This document shows positions 1 through 8,871 of a DNA stretch of 22,337 nt, in pieces. Source of the DNA: Chloroflexota bacterium (GTDB lineage Bacteria; Chloroflexota; Anaerolineae; Promineifilales; Promineifilaceae); NCBI GenBank assembly GCA_024223125.1, contig JAAEOP010000013.1:1-22337 (forward strand), given 5' to 3'. Position 1 is the first letter of the stretch; every line of letters starts with the position of its first letter. Position numbers and translations under genes: made by a program. The notes beneath the pieces were generated by a model. That model did not search any database. It worked only from the letters and a program-made list of their open reading frames with translations, and was not told the DNA's origin.

Positions 1-381
1 CGCTCGACTTTGGGGCGTAGCTTACGCTCAGATTTGTCCATTAGAATACGGTCAAAGTTAGCCCGAATCAACAGTTTTGCCTCTTCCTCTTTGGCTAGGG
101 CAAACATTTCATAGATGTCCGCTTCGCGGTCACAAATGGTTAAGGTTTTTGTCCTTTCAGGGGCTAAAGTTAAGGTTTCTTGAAAGGCCTGAATCGAAAC
201 GGCAAGCCGCTTTGGTATCAGCCCAATCTTCACAAGCTTGATTGATGGGTACACTGGGTTGAGCGGCTAAGGCAGCCGCCAATACTCGACAACGGTCATC
301 AAGACGGGCATCGTTCAGTTCTATAGTTGCAAATTCTTCTTGACACCAATTCGGTGCGGAGGTTAGATAATCAGAATACAT
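1..381 (-). pseudogene. IS4-family (Tn5/IS50-like) transposase remnant, internally deleted, cut by window edge
   Basis: The N-terminal part reads as a Tn5-type transposase DNA-binding domain: an ELNDARLDDR segment, then WADTKAACRF, equivalent to the EGAYRF region of Tn5. The reading frame then stops at 157. A second frame, from about 200 down to 1, carries LAPERTKTLTICDREADIYE, matching the Tn5 region around the second catalytic aspartate (CDREADI). The stretch that should hold the first catalytic aspartate (IEDTT-like in Tn5), roughly 115-125 residues, is missing, and the join is out of frame. The start is ATG at 379-381 with AAGGAG about 11 nt upstream. It lies directly downstream of the DUF58 gene. 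The catalytic glutamate region would be outside the window. The gene cannot encode an active enzyme. The family call is firm; the IS subgroup is not resolved. Confidence 0.8.
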
Positions 382-474
382 GGTTTACAAAACTCCTTGT
401 TTTTATTTGTAGCACAAGAAGTTTACATGAATTTAGCATCCGTTAGGATATATGGATAATAGACAGCTTTTGAA

Positions 475-1944
475 TTACCTCGTATCTTCCAGTTCAAATT
501 CCAGTCCCACCGGTTCCGGGCTGGGGATATGACCCAGGGCGGCTTCGGTAGCAGTACTGTGCTGAACTTCTTTTTGGAAGGCCGGCACAGTGGTTGGAAT
601 GTGATAGGCCAGAATGTTACCTAGCCCTTTTGGCGGCGGGTCGTCGGTAAGGGAGATGAGAACAACGCGCCGTCCGGCTTCTTTGAGGCGAATGAGGCCG
701 ACCATGATTTCTTTGGTGACAACGGCCGTCACCAAAACCAGCGTACTCACCCAGGGCAGATTAGGACTTTCGCGCAGCATCATCTGTTCAATTGAGCCGG
801 TACCGAACTCAGTGACGGCCGCTAATGCTTCCAACACATGGGCTAACTGTTCTGGCGAACGGCCGGGCGCTACCCGAATAGGCTGATCTGAATTGGGGAC
901 AGAGCCATTGGCATAGATGCCTACACCCCAATTTTGCTGGACGCCATAATTGGCAATAGAACCAGCCACACTAACCGCCCGCTCTAACTGTTCGGGGTCA
1001 AAACCCATCCAATGTCTAGCATAGGTAGCCACATTCAAAAATACGGCTAAAGTCATCCCTGTAGAGGGGTCGTATACTTTAGTTTGCAGGTTGCCGCGCA
1101 CGGCCGTTGCCTTCCAATGCACATCCCGAAAGCGGTCGCCCGGCTGATAATCGCGGATACCCTGCGTTTTGATGGGGTCAGAAAAAAGGCTGCGACGAAT
1201 TTTCACATCGCCAAACGGTTCTTTAGGAGGCAGCCCTAATTCTTCCAATGGGTAAATGTGGGGGAAGATGATCAGGCGGTCAATATAATCATGTTCCTGT
1301 TCCACTGTAAATAAAGTAAAAATATCCCCCGATTCATACGTGACCGGTCCCACTTTGTAATGGCCGCGTGTGGGAAAACGGAGCCTGAATTGACGTTCCG
1401 TTTGCTCATGGGCAGAAAGGGAAAAACTGTTTTGCAGGGTGTACTGTTTCAACACTTCACTGGTAGCCTGAGAGATACCGTGTTCTGTAGTGATAGCGAT
1501 GGGCAATGTATCGCGGAATTGCAGCCAGGTGAGGGGCAGTGGCTTGTCATTTTGCACGCTAATGTCCATGACGATGGGTTCGCCAGGAAAGACGCGAGTG
1601 CGGTCAAAGCGGCGTTCGTAGGTGACGCCAAACAGAGCTACATTTTTCCACAAATGGCTGACGGCTACAATGAGCAGCAGCACAGTTCCCAGAGCTATGG
1701 TGGCCGCCGTCCGCCCCGTCAGCAGACCGATAATCAAAAAGAGAACGGCCAGAGGAACCCAGGCATCGCTGAAGATGCTGTTTTCCCGCTCACGCACAAC
1801 CATACCGCGGGCAGCAGCGATTCCGGCCAGGCTGTTACTTTCTCCGGTTACGGCCGTGCGTAAAAATTCTTGCCGCGCCTGTCGTTGGTCGGCAAACTGT
1901 TCCTCTCGTACCAAAAGTTGCAGTTGACCCAGATTTTCGCTCAC
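475..1944 (-). CDS. DUF58 domain-containing protein
   Basis: A protein of 489 aa. Two adjacent hydrophobic segments at about residues 60-100 (VPLAVLFLIIGLL and TIALGTVLLLIVAVSHLW) anchor it in the membrane. They are followed by a beta-rich region and then the DUF58 hallmark IRDYQPGDRFRDVHWKATA near residue 265-285. The C-terminal half has a vWA-like fold. The family is typically encoded next to a MoxR ATPase, as here, and is thought to work with it in assembling or activating envelope proteins; the exact role is unproven. The start is GTG at 1942-1944, 24 bp after the MoxR stop, so the two genes are very likely co-transcribed. In many genomes a transglutaminase gene follows; here an IS remnant follows instead. 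Confidence 0.9.
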   Translation of the reverse strand: MSENLGQLQLLVREEQFADQRQARQEFLRTAVTGESNSLAGIAAARGMVVRERENSIFSDAWVPLAVLFLIIGLLTGRTAATIALGTVLLLIVAVSHLWKNVALFGVTYERRFDRTRVFPGEPIVMDISVQNDKPLPLTWLQFRDTLPIAITTEHGISQATSEVLKQYTLQNSFSLSAHEQTERQFRLRFPTRGHYKVGPVTYESGDIFTLFTVEQEHDYIDRLIIFPHIYPLEELGLPPKEPFGDVKIRRSLFSDPIKTQGIRDYQPGDRFRDVHWKATAVRGNLQTKVYDPSTGMTLAVFLNVATYARHWMGFDPEQLERAVSVAGSIANYGVQQNWGVGIYANGSVPNSDQPIRVAPGRSPEQLAHVLEALAAVTEFGTGSIEQMMLRESPNLPWVSTLVLVTAVVTKEIMVGLIRLKEAGRRVVLISLTDDPPPKGLGNILAYHIPTTVPAFQKEVQHSTATEAALGHIPSPEPVGLEFELEDTR

Positions 1945-1968
1945 TGATCACCACTCACTGAACACTGA

Positions 1969-2907
1969 TTACACTTTCTCCACCGGCACAGCCACCATCT
2001 CTACCACATCCCGAATAATATCTTCTGGTTTACGGCCGCGCAGCCGGGTTTGCGGGTTAACCATCAGCCGGTGGGTAAGAACATGGGGAGCCATAATTTT
2101 TACATCGTCGGGAATGACAAAGTCACGGCCGTGAATGGCCGCCCGCGCTTTACTGGTTAAATAGAGGGCCATCGTCGCTCGTGGGCTGACCCCCAGTTCA
2201 ATGTCTTCATGGTCGCGAGTAGCCCGGCACACATTCACCACATAATTCCGCACCGATTCTTCCACGCGTACCGATTTGACCTCCGCTTGCATAGTCATAA
2301 TTTCATCCGGGTCTACCACTTTTTCCAGCGTGTCCAATGGGTCTTGCCGTTCAAACCGCAGCAGGATGTCATTTTCCTGATTGGCCGAAGGGTAGCCGAT
2401 GGCGATTTTCATGAGGAAGCGATCAAGCTGGGCTTCGGGCAGCGGGAATGTTCCTTCTAATTCAACAGGGTTTTGGGTAGCCAAGACGAGAAACGGCCGT
2501 GGCAAGGCATGGGTAGCAATATCCACCGTTACCTGTCGTTCCTGCATTGCTTCCAGCAGGGCTGATTGGGTGCGCGGGGTGGCCCGGTTAATCTCATCCG
2601 CTAATAAAATTTGGGAGAAAATCGGGCCGGGACGGAACTCAAATTCTTGTTGCTTCTGGTTGTAATAATAAATACCGGTTACATCAGAAGGCAGCAGATC
2701 AGGCGTAAATTGAACGCGGCGAAAGGCGCAGCCTAGTGAAGCGGCAATTGTTTTGGCCAATGTCGTTTTGCCGGTACCGGGCACATCTTCCAGTAGCAAA
2801 TGACCGTTGGTTAAAATGGCAATCATAGCCAGATCAATAATCTCATCTTTGCCTACAATTACTTTTTTAATATTATCACGCAGGCGGGTGGCTGTTTCAG
2901 CAATCAT
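1969..2907 (-). CDS. MoxR-family AAA+ ATPase
   Basis: Cytoplasmic AAA+ ATPase of 312 aa. Visible motifs are Walker A (EDVPGTGKTTLAK), Walker B (LLADEINRATPRTQ), the MoxR signature LLEAMQERQVT, sensor 1 (LATQNPVELEGTFPLPEAQ), and the C-terminal lid with sensor-2-like GVSPRATMAL. MoxR ATPases act as chaperone-like activators together with DUF58/vWA partners, and the next gene is such a partner. The open frame extends upstream to a TTG at 2946. I prefer ATG 2905-2907 because it has AAAGGA upstream (12 nt spacing, rather long) and the family normally begins close to this point. It is probably the first gene of the MoxR-DUF58 operon. Confidence 0.93.
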   Translation of the reverse strand: MIAETATRLRDNIKKVIVGKDEIIDLAMIAILTNGHLLLEDVPGTGKTTLAKTIAASLGCAFRRVQFTPDLLPSDVTGIYYYNQKQQEFEFRPGPIFSQILLADEINRATPRTQSALLEAMQERQVTVDIATHALPRPFLVLATQNPVELEGTFPLPEAQLDRFLMKIAIGYPSANQENDILLRFERQDPLDTLEKVVDPDEIMTMQAEVKSVRVEESVRNYVVNVCRATRDHEDIELGVSPRATMALYLTSKARAAIHGRDFVIPDDVKIMAPHVLTHRLMVNPQTRLRGRKPEDIIRDVVEMVAVPVEKV

Positions 2908-3046
2908 GTGGTGGGGTTGTCCTTTGAGATAAATTTGTGGCTGCAATTGTAATGCAAAACCTTGTTTCGCAAAGAAGTTGTTTTGTAGACGCTCCTGACA
3001 CGTCCGTGTAAAACCTATCGGCTTGAGGTGAAGCTTCGCTATGTGA

Positions 3047-4570
3047 TTACTTCAGGTTTTCGTCTAGGATGTAAATGGTTGCGTTTGGGAATTGACGTAA
3101 CGGCCGTAAAGACAAAGACGCCACCACACTATCTTCCGACGGTAAAAACCAACGCCAATTGGTATCATGAAAATAAACCAGTTGGCTGCCCGCCGCCATC
3201 TCCTGGGCTAATAAAGCCATCTCGTTTTCATAAGTAGCATTCGGCCGTAAAGAGGTATTGTGGAATTGGGCCGGAATTGCCGTTGCCGGATTGCCCGTAT
3301 AAAAGTAGATCAAGTCTGGAAGATTGGAGACGATGGGTTCCTGGCTGGGGCTTGTTTGTAAAAATTGCAATGTTTCTGAACTACGCCAGGACGAATTTGT
3401 ATAATGTTCTCCATTTTGGTGAATTTCCTTAAAGGTATAAACCATGCTGACCAGATAAGCCAGGCACAAAAGGATGCCGCTGATGCCTACTATTCGTCGG
3501 GCGGTTTCGGTTGCTTGCGGCCACCATTCTGAAAGGGCATAAAGCGCCGGTAGCAGCAAAGCGAGGTAAACAGGCGACATGATTCGAGGAGATAATCGAA
3601 CCTGTACATCTAAAAAGGAGATGGAAAATACAATAACAGCTAGATAAATTCCTGTGGATAGAAGCAGCATGATAAAAAAGTGGGGCACAAGACGTGTCAA
3701 TTTGGTCTGGGCAAACTGCCGCCGCCAAATTAACCAGACCAGACTGCCCAACAATACGATCCAGACGCCCAGACGAAGGAGCGTGGGTAAATTATCTGGC
3801 GCTAACCAGGCAGATATGGCATACACCCCTTGCCAAAAATGGTGGGCGGATATCCAGTGGATGCTTACGTCTCGATTGGTCGGGCTGCCGACCTGGCTGG
3901 CAACTGATAACCAGATTGTCAGCGGTAAAACAGTGAGGAGACCATAGACTACGGCCGTGCGCCACCCCTGTCGCCTGAGTAACCACACACTCCCCGCCCC
4001 GATGAATGCAATGCCTGAAAATCGAGTTAGCAAAGTCAGGCTCAACAGCAGTGCCGACAGCAAAAACAGCCCCCAGCCTTTTTGTTGCAGATAGCGGTCT
4101 AAAAAGAAAAACCCACCTAGCCAGCAAAGAATAAAAATCGGTTCCGACAGGGCGACAGTGTACAAACGAATGATACCGGCCGCGCTCATCATCAAAAAAA
4201 CAGCCAGAACAGCAATCCAGGCTGGTTGGGGACAGTAGAACCACATCAGCAAACCAACCGTCAAAAGCAACCCTCCCCATAAGAAGATTGTCAGCAGCCA
4301 GGCCGCCTGAGCAACCCCGCCCACGAAATAAGCCACGGCCGCCAACACGACCGAATACAGTGGCGGAAAATGGGTCATCAATTCATCTTTATGTCCGGCA
4401 AAGGTGCTGCCAAAGGGGAGGGTCAGGTTACGGCCGTCTAGCAAATTTTGAGCGGCGCCATAATAAATAACAGTGTCTGCGCCTACCCCCACCTGGCCTG
4501 GCAGCAACAAATAAAGATAAACACACCCTAAAAAAACAAGTAGAAAGATGGCTAAGTAAGATTTGGGCAA
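3047..4570 (-). CDS. Multi-pass membrane protein, GT-C glycosyltransferase-like
   Basis: Protein of about 507 aa with an N-terminal membrane helix (YLAIFLLVFLGCVYLYLLL) and roughly 10-11 further hydrophobic segments, ending in a soluble tail of about 120 residues. Asp32 in the first loop (GADTVIYYGAAQNLLDGRN) sits where GT-C enzymes (ArnT/PMT type) keep an acidic residue in the first extracytoplasmic loop. That suggests transfer of a sugar from a polyprenyl-phosphate donor outside the membrane. Substrate and acceptor cannot be read from the sequence. No ATG is available near the N-terminus. A stop codon lies just upstream, leaving ATT, CTG or TTG; TTG at 4568-4570 is used here, without a clear Shine-Dalgarno site, so the start is uncertain by a few codons. 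Confidence 0.72.
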   Translation of the reverse strand: MPKSYLAIFLLVFLGCVYLYLLLPGQVGVGADTVIYYGAAQNLLDGRNLTLPFGSTFAGHKDELMTHFPPLYSVVLAAVAYFVGGVAQAAWLLTIFLWGGLLLTVGLLMWFYCPQPAWIAVLAVFLMMSAAGIIRLYTVALSEPIFILCWLGGFFFLDRYLQQKGWGLFLLSALLLSLTLLTRFSGIAFIGAGSVWLLRRQGWRTAVVYGLLTVLPLTIWLSVASQVGSPTNRDVSIHWISAHHFWQGVYAISAWLAPDNLPTLLRLGVWIVLLGSLVWLIWRRQFAQTKLTRLVPHFFIMLLLSTGIYLAVIVFSISFLDVQVRLSPRIMSPVYLALLLPALYALSEWWPQATETARRIVGISGILLCLAYLVSMVYTFKEIHQNGEHYTNSSWRSSETLQFLQTSPSQEPIVSNLPDLIYFYTGNPATAIPAQFHNTSLRPNATYENEMALLAQEMAAGSQLVYFHDTNWRWFLPSEDSVVASLSLRPLRQFPNATIYILDENLK

Positions 4571-4588
4571 AATCAGTAAAATGGCTCA

Positions 4589-4619
4589 GACCTGACAGGT
4601 TTCAAAAACCTGTCAGGTC
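4589..4619. repeat. Perfect hairpin, 14-bp arms, 3-nt loop, after the fadJ-like stop
   Basis: GACCTGACAGGTTT (4589-4602), loop CAA, then its exact reverse complement (4606-4619). It begins 10 nt downstream of the stop codon at 4630 of the minus-strand beta-oxidation gene. The position fits a terminator or mRNA-stabilising hairpin. No T-run follows the stem on the minus strand, so a REP-like repeat is at least as likely as a classical intrinsic terminator. Confidence 0.75.
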
Positions 4620-4629
4620 AAATTAACAA

Positions 4630-6750
4630 TCAAAAAACTTCCCCATTTTGGGCCATTTCCAACAGCAGTTGGGGCGGTTCAAAACGGGAACCATACCGGC
4701 CGGCCAACTCCTGGCTGCGGCCGACAAATTCAGGCAGACCATAATCATTGATGTATTGTAACGTACCCCCTTTGAACGGAGCGAACCCCCAACCAAAAAT
4801 ACTGCCAATATTGGCGTCGGCCGTTGAATTCATGACGCCTTCCTCATAGCAGCGGGCTGTTTCCAATGCCTGGGCAAATAACATGCGCTCGATCATCTCT
4901 TCTTGAGGCAGTTTGCCATTGGCGGGGAATTGTTCTTGCAAACCGGGCCACAAATGCTTTTTACCATTAGCCGGATATTCATAGAAGCCAGCGCCATGCG
5001 CTTTGCCTAAGCGATTCTCGGCCACCATCGTATCTACTACCTGGAAGGCTGGATGTTGGGTGATTTCTTGGCCTGCGGCCGTCAGGTCAGCGGCCGTTTG
5101 TTTACGGATATGAACCATCAAGCTCAGGCTCACTTCATCGGAAATAGCCAACGGGCCAACGGGCATACCAGCCTGCAATCCGGCCGATTCGATGGCACGG
5201 GGATGCTGCCCTTCGGCTAACAAAGCCATGCCCTCGTTGACATAAGTGCCAAAAACACGGGAGGTATAAAAGCCGCGACTGTCATTGACGACAATGGGCG
5301 TCTTGCGAATCGCTTGCACATAATCGAATGCTTTGGTCAGGGTTTCATCGGCCGTTTGTTCACCAATGATGATTTCGACTAACTTCATTTTTTCTACTGG
5401 GGAGAAGAAGTGCAGGCCAATGAAGTTAGACGGCCGTGCCGAAGCCTGCGCCAATCCAGTAATGGGTAAAGTAGAAGTGTTGGATGCAAAGACGGCCGTC
5501 TCCTCAATATGAGCTTCTGCTTCCTGGGTTACTTTTGCTTTCAGGCTGCGGTCTTCAAACACCGCCTCAATAATCAAGTCGCAACCTCGTAAATCGGCGG
5601 CGGCGGCCGTGGGTACAATGCGGTTGAGGATGACTTCTTTTTCGGCGGCCGTCATCCGACCCCGTGAGACGCGCTTTTGCAGTAAAGCGGCCACCTTCAC
5701 TTTCCCATCTTCCGCTCGCTCCTGGCTTACGTCTTTCAAAACCACATCCATCCCCGCCCAGGCCGTGACGTAAGCGATGCCATGTCCCATCATGCCCGCG
5801 CCCAATACGCCCACCTTTTCAGTTTTGGTGGGTGGCAGGCTGGGGCGACTGGCCCCTTTGTTGATGTCGTTTAATTGGAACCAGAAGGCGTTGACCATAT
5901 TGCGGGCCACTTTGGAAGTCGCCACTGCGGCAAAAGCGCGGGACTCCAGACGGCTGGCGGTATCAAAATCGAGGGTGGAACCGAGTACGGCCGTGCGCAT
6001 AATTGCTTCTGGGGCCGGATAATTGCCATACGTCTGTTTGCGTAACATGGCCGGGGCAATGGCTAACATCTGTACCATTTTGGGATGGCGGCCGTTGCCA
6101 CCGGGCATTCTGTAACGGGGTTGATCCCACGGTTGTTTGGCGTTGGGATTGGCCTGAATCCATTCTTTAGCTTTGTTCATTAGTTCAATTTGATCAGCCG
6201 CTAAATCGTCAATGAGCGCGGCCGTTTTGGCCGCCTGCGGTTTGACCTGTTTCGCTTCCATCAGATAGGGGAATGAATTTTGCAGCCCCAACATCCGTGT
6301 CAGGCGCACAATGCCCCCGCCGCCAGGCAGCAAGCCTAACTGCACTTCAGGGAAGCCAAACTTGATTCTGGGGTTATCCAACGCAATGCGATGATGGCAG
6401 GCCAGAGCCAGTTCAAAACCGCCGCCCAACGCTGTGCCGTTTAGAGCGGCCACAACCGGCTTGCCCAATGTTTCCAACTGGCGGAAGCCGGCTTTCAAAT
6501 CCTCCGACCCCTGAAAAACTTTGGCCGCGTCGCTAAACAAATCTAAATCTTCCAGGTCGGCCCCGGCCATAAATGTTTTCTTCGCCGAGGTAATGATGAC
6601 CCCGGCCAAACCGGTTTCTGCTTGTAGCCTGGTCAGCGTTTCTACCAGCGCCGTCCCAAATTCTTCATTGATGACATTGGCGTTTCGCCCCGGCATATCC
6701 AGGGTAAGGGTTACAATATGTTGCTCATCTTTTTTGTATTGAATGGTCAT
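4630..6750 (-). CDS. fadJ: Fused enoyl-CoA hydratase / 3-hydroxyacyl-CoA dehydrogenase
   Basis: Bifunctional beta-oxidation enzyme of 706 aa, close to E. coli FadB (729) and FadJ (714). The N-terminal crotonase domain (about 1-200) has an oxyanion-hole region (SAKKTFMAGADL; NGTALGGGFELALACHHR) and two glutamates, Glu113 and Glu135 (FGFPEVQLGLLPGGGG), at the positions of the FadB catalytic pair. The dehydrogenase part begins near residue 315 with the NAD-binding loop VGVLGAGMMGHG and contains the HCDH signature GLHFFSPVEKMKLVEII. C-terminal HCDH domains follow. The start is ATG 6748-6750; the frame is open further upstream but runs into the preceding protease gene. The gene lies 25 bp after that protease gene and is likely in the same transcript as the thiolase. 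FadB versus FadJ cannot be decided, so the symbol is provisional. Confidence 0.93.
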   Translation of the reverse strand: MTIQYKKDEQHIVTLTLDMPGRNANVINEEFGTALVETLTRLQAETGLAGVIITSAKKTFMAGADLEDLDLFSDAAKVFQGSEDLKAGFRQLETLGKPVVAALNGTALGGGFELALACHHRIALDNPRIKFGFPEVQLGLLPGGGGIVRLTRMLGLQNSFPYLMEAKQVKPQAAKTAALIDDLAADQIELMNKAKEWIQANPNAKQPWDQPRYRMPGGNGRHPKMVQMLAIAPAMLRKQTYGNYPAPEAIMRTAVLGSTLDFDTASRLESRAFAAVATSKVARNMVNAFWFQLNDINKGASRPSLPPTKTEKVGVLGAGMMGHGIAYVTAWAGMDVVLKDVSQERAEDGKVKVAALLQKRVSRGRMTAAEKEVILNRIVPTAAAADLRGCDLIIEAVFEDRSLKAKVTQEAEAHIEETAVFASNTSTLPITGLAQASARPSNFIGLHFFSPVEKMKLVEIIIGEQTADETLTKAFDYVQAIRKTPIVVNDSRGFYTSRVFGTYVNEGMALLAEGQHPRAIESAGLQAGMPVGPLAISDEVSLSLMVHIRKQTAADLTAAGQEITQHPAFQVVDTMVAENRLGKAHGAGFYEYPANGKKHLWPGLQEQFPANGKLPQEEMIERMLFAQALETARCYEEGVMNSTADANIGSIFGWGFAPFKGGTLQYINDYGLPEFVGRSQELAGRYGSRFEPPQLLLEMAQNGEVF

Positions 6751-6775
6751 AGTAATGTTTCTTTTCCCTGAGAAT

Positions 6776-7213
6776 TTAAATCTCAGACTTTGATATATGA
6801 GATTCTCTGTTAAACACAGGTTTGATCTCAAATTCTAGTCTTGACCGATAAAAGCAAATATCAAATTCCATGAAGAAATTTGTTTGTCCTAGAATCAAGG
6901 GGATGTTGGCTGTTTTGACCCAGGCAAATGCCAGTTTTGTAGGCGGGAAATCTCCAATAACGGCCGTCGTGACAAAAGGAATGGCTTGTTGTTTACCTAG
7001 ATTACCAGCTAATCGAATGTTTGCCTGACGGTCATCCCAAATACCACCAAGATTAAGTCCCAATTCATAAGGGAGAACGTTTACTGTGGCGCCACTATCC
7101 ACCAGACCGACGGCTTCAACTTGGTGGTTATGGTGATATAACTGCAAAGTTAAACGCGGCAAGCTGTCAAATTCGTCATGTATAGGATCGCTTGTCGAAT
7201 ACTGCAATCTCAT
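6776..7213 (-). CDS. Retropepsin-like (clan AA) aspartyl protease
   Basis: Protein of 145 aa with the single-domain retropepsin signature GLVDSGATVNVLP (catalytic Asp39 in the DSGA tetrad, residues 39-42). It also has the late motif PLILGQTNFFMEFDICF, where the ILG element completes the active-site fold in this clan. There is no signal peptide or membrane segment, so it is probably cytoplasmic and acts as a dimer, as single-domain members do. The start is ATG 7211-7213, only 3 nt after the stop of the 70-aa gene, which points to translational coupling. The pair sits between thiolase and hydratase/dehydrogenase genes, an unusual place. Substrates are unknown. The family call is good; any toxin-antitoxin-like role is speculation. 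Confidence 0.8.
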   Translation of the reverse strand: MRLQYSTSDPIHDEFDSLPRLTLQLYHHNHQVEAVGLVDSGATVNVLPYELGLNLGGIWDDRQANIRLAGNLGKQQAIPFVTTAVIGDFPPTKLAFAWVKTANIPLILGQTNFFMEFDICFYRSRLEFEIKPVFNRESHISKSEI

Positions 7214-7216
7214 TGC

Positions 7217-7429
7217 TTAGTTTCCTTCACCGGACTCTTCCAAAGCGTCCATCAGTTTTTTACCGGCTCCTACAATATGATAAGGTGTTGGCAAGTAATA
7301 AACCTTGTACGGTTCAAGAGGATAAATGTCCTCGTCTGAATCGAGTTCTTCAGCCAGAATGCGAATGAGTTTAAGTTTGTCTTGTGCCGGTAACTGCTGC
7401 ACAGCCGGAAGTAGATCAATCAATGTCAT
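7217..7429 (-). CDS. Small 70-aa protein paired with the aspartyl protease
   Basis: Leu-rich, partly charged small protein. The N-terminal helix-like segment has LPAVQQLPAQDKLKLIRILA followed by an acidic stretch (EELDSDED), then a Tyr/Pro-rich tail (YPLEPYKVYYLPTPYHIVGA). The layout recalls small proteins encoded directly before clan AA aspartyl proteases in cyanobacteria and Chloroflexota; this is from memory and untested. The start is ATG 7427-7429, preceded by a purine-rich GGAGAGGTGAGAT. Its stop is 3 nt from the protease start, so the two form a coupled cassette. It is possibly a protease partner or antitoxin-like protein. The function is not known. Confidence 0.7.
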   Translation of the reverse strand: MTLIDLLPAVQQLPAQDKLKLIRILAEELDSDEDIYPLEPYKVYYLPTPYHIVGAGKKLMDALEESGEGN

Positions 7430-7485
7430 ATCTCACCTCTCCTCATCTGCGAAAATCCGTCAAATCCTTGTTATTCGTGAATCTA

Positions 7486-8697
7486 TCATACCCGCTCGAT
7501 AATAGTGGCAATGCCCATGCCACCGCCGACACAGAGGGAGACCACGGCCGTTTCCATATCCGTCCGTTCCAGTTCATCCAGCACCGTGCCCAACAGCATA
7601 GCTCCGGTTGCGCCCAAAGGGTGTCCCATCGCAATGGCGCCGCCGTTGACGTTGACATTTTCCGCATCCTCAATCCCTAAATCGCGCATGAAACGCAGTG
7701 GCACAACGGCAAATGCTTCGTTGATTTCAAACAGATCAATGTCATTGGTACTCATGCCTGCTTGCTTGAGCGCTTTTTTTGTGGCCGGGCCAGGACCGAT
7801 AAGCATGATAGTTGGTTCTGTGCCTACCAGCGCGGCCGCCTTAATTTTAGCGCGTGGTTTAAGACCCAACGCCTCCCCTTTTTCTTTGCTGCCGATGAGA
7901 ACCAGCGCCGCCCCATCTACAATGCCGGAAGAGTTCCCGGCCGTGTGAATGTGGTTAATGCGTTCTACTTCGGGGTATCGCTGTAAAGCGACGGCGTCGA
8001 ACCCCATCTCACCCATCATACCAAACACCGGATTGAGGTTGGCTAACCCTTCCAGCGTGGAATTGGGACGGATGTATTCATCTTTTTCCAGGATAGGCAA
8101 GCCGTTTTGATCTTTTACGGGGATGACGGAGTTGTCAAAGTAGCCGTGGTCGCGGGCATATGTGGCCCGTTGTTGGGATTGCAAGGCGAAGCGGTCTATC
8201 TCTTCACGGCCGATTCCTTCCAGAGAGGCGATGAGGTCGGCGCTGATACCCTGGGGGACGAAGTTGGTTTTGTTGTTAACGGCCGGGTCCATAATCCAGG
8301 CTCCCCCGTCAGACCCCATGGGGATGCGGCTCATAGATTCCACTCCGCCGGCAACAACCAAATCTTCCCAGCCGGAGCGCACTTTCATGGCGGCCATGTT
8401 GACCGTTTCTAAACCAGAAGCGCAAAAGCGGTTAATTTGCATACCGGGCGTGTCTACATCCCAACCGGCATAGATGGCGGCCGTGCGTGGAATAACGGCC
8501 CCTTGTTCGCCGATGGGGGAAACGCAACCCAGAACGATATCATCCACCTGCGAGGTGTCCAGGTCGTACCGCTGCTGCATCTCACGCATGACAGTCGCCA
8601 GCAAATCAATCGGGGCCACTTCATGCAGGGTTCCATTCTTCTTGCCTTTGCCGCGCGGGGTGCGGATGGCGTCAAATACGTAGGCTTCTTGGGTCAT
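7486..8697 (-). CDS. fadA: Acetyl-CoA acyltransferase (thiolase)
   Basis: Thiolase of 403 aa, the usual length. The nucleophilic Cys92 lies in [12 protein letters not shown], the active-site His359 in [14 protein letters not shown], and the second Cys389 in SLCVGGGMG near the C-terminus. It cleaves 3-ketoacyl-CoA to acetyl-CoA and a shortened acyl-CoA, the last beta-oxidation step. It could also work as an acetoacetyl-CoA thiolase. The frame is open 47 codons upstream, but ATG 8695-8697 has AGGAG 7 nt before it and fits the family N-terminus ([16 protein letters not shown]). With the fused hydratase/dehydrogenase downstream it makes a compact fad cluster, split by the small-protein/protease pair 56 bp after its stop. 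Confidence 0.93.
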   Translation of the reverse strand: MTQEAYVFDAIRTPRGKGKKNGTLHEVAPIDLLATVMREMQQRYDLDTSQVDDIVLGCVSPIGEQGAVIPRTAAIYAGWDVDTPGMQINRFCASGLETVNMAAMKVRSGWEDLVVAGGVESMSRIPMGSDGGAWIMDPAVNNKTNFVPQGISADLIASLEGIGREEIDRFALQSQQRATYARDHGYFDNSVIPVKDQNGLPILEKDEYIRPNSTLEGLANLNPVFGMMGEMGFDAVALQRYPEVERINHIHTAGNSSGIVDGAALVLIGSKEKGEALGLKPRAKIKAAALVGTEPTIMLIGPGPATKKALKQAGMSTNDIDLFEINEAFAVVPLRFMRDLGIEDAENVNVNGGAIAMGHPLGATGAMLLGTVLDELERTDMETAVVSLCVGGGMGIATIIERV

Positions 8698-8825
8698 GGG
8701 ACTTCTCCTTTTTTCCGTAGTCCATAATCCGTCATTCGAGTTACGAACTATTAGTAACGATCTTATTGTAGCTTGTTTTAATGGTTGGGGTAAGGCGTAG
8801 GGTTGACAACTCTTCGGCGCTTGAT

Positions 8826-8858
8826 AAGTCCCCGGCACTTGGGAAGTGCCGGGGACTT
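8826..8858. repeat. 33-bp palindrome, copy 1 (15-bp arms, loop GGG)
   Basis: AAGTCCCCGGCACTT (8826-8840), GGG, then the exact reverse complement (8844-8858). It lies 13 nt beyond the stop codon of the minus-strand secreted-protein gene. It is identical to the copy at 9776-9808 except for the loop, which is CCC there, so the two copies are in opposite orientation. It may work as a terminator or RNA-protecting stem, though no T-run follows. Confidence 0.85.
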
Positions 8859-8871
8859 TGGCTGCCGCCCG

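Noticed and set aside
3010..3060. Possible terminator: AAAACCT and AGGTTTT separated by 37 nt around the stop of the GT-C-like gene
   Set aside because: The arms are only 7 bp with a long loop, too weak to call.
8698..8838. Longer N-terminus for the thiolase
   Set aside because: AGGAG precedes ATG 8697, and the thiolase family begins at that point; the upstream residues match nothing typical.
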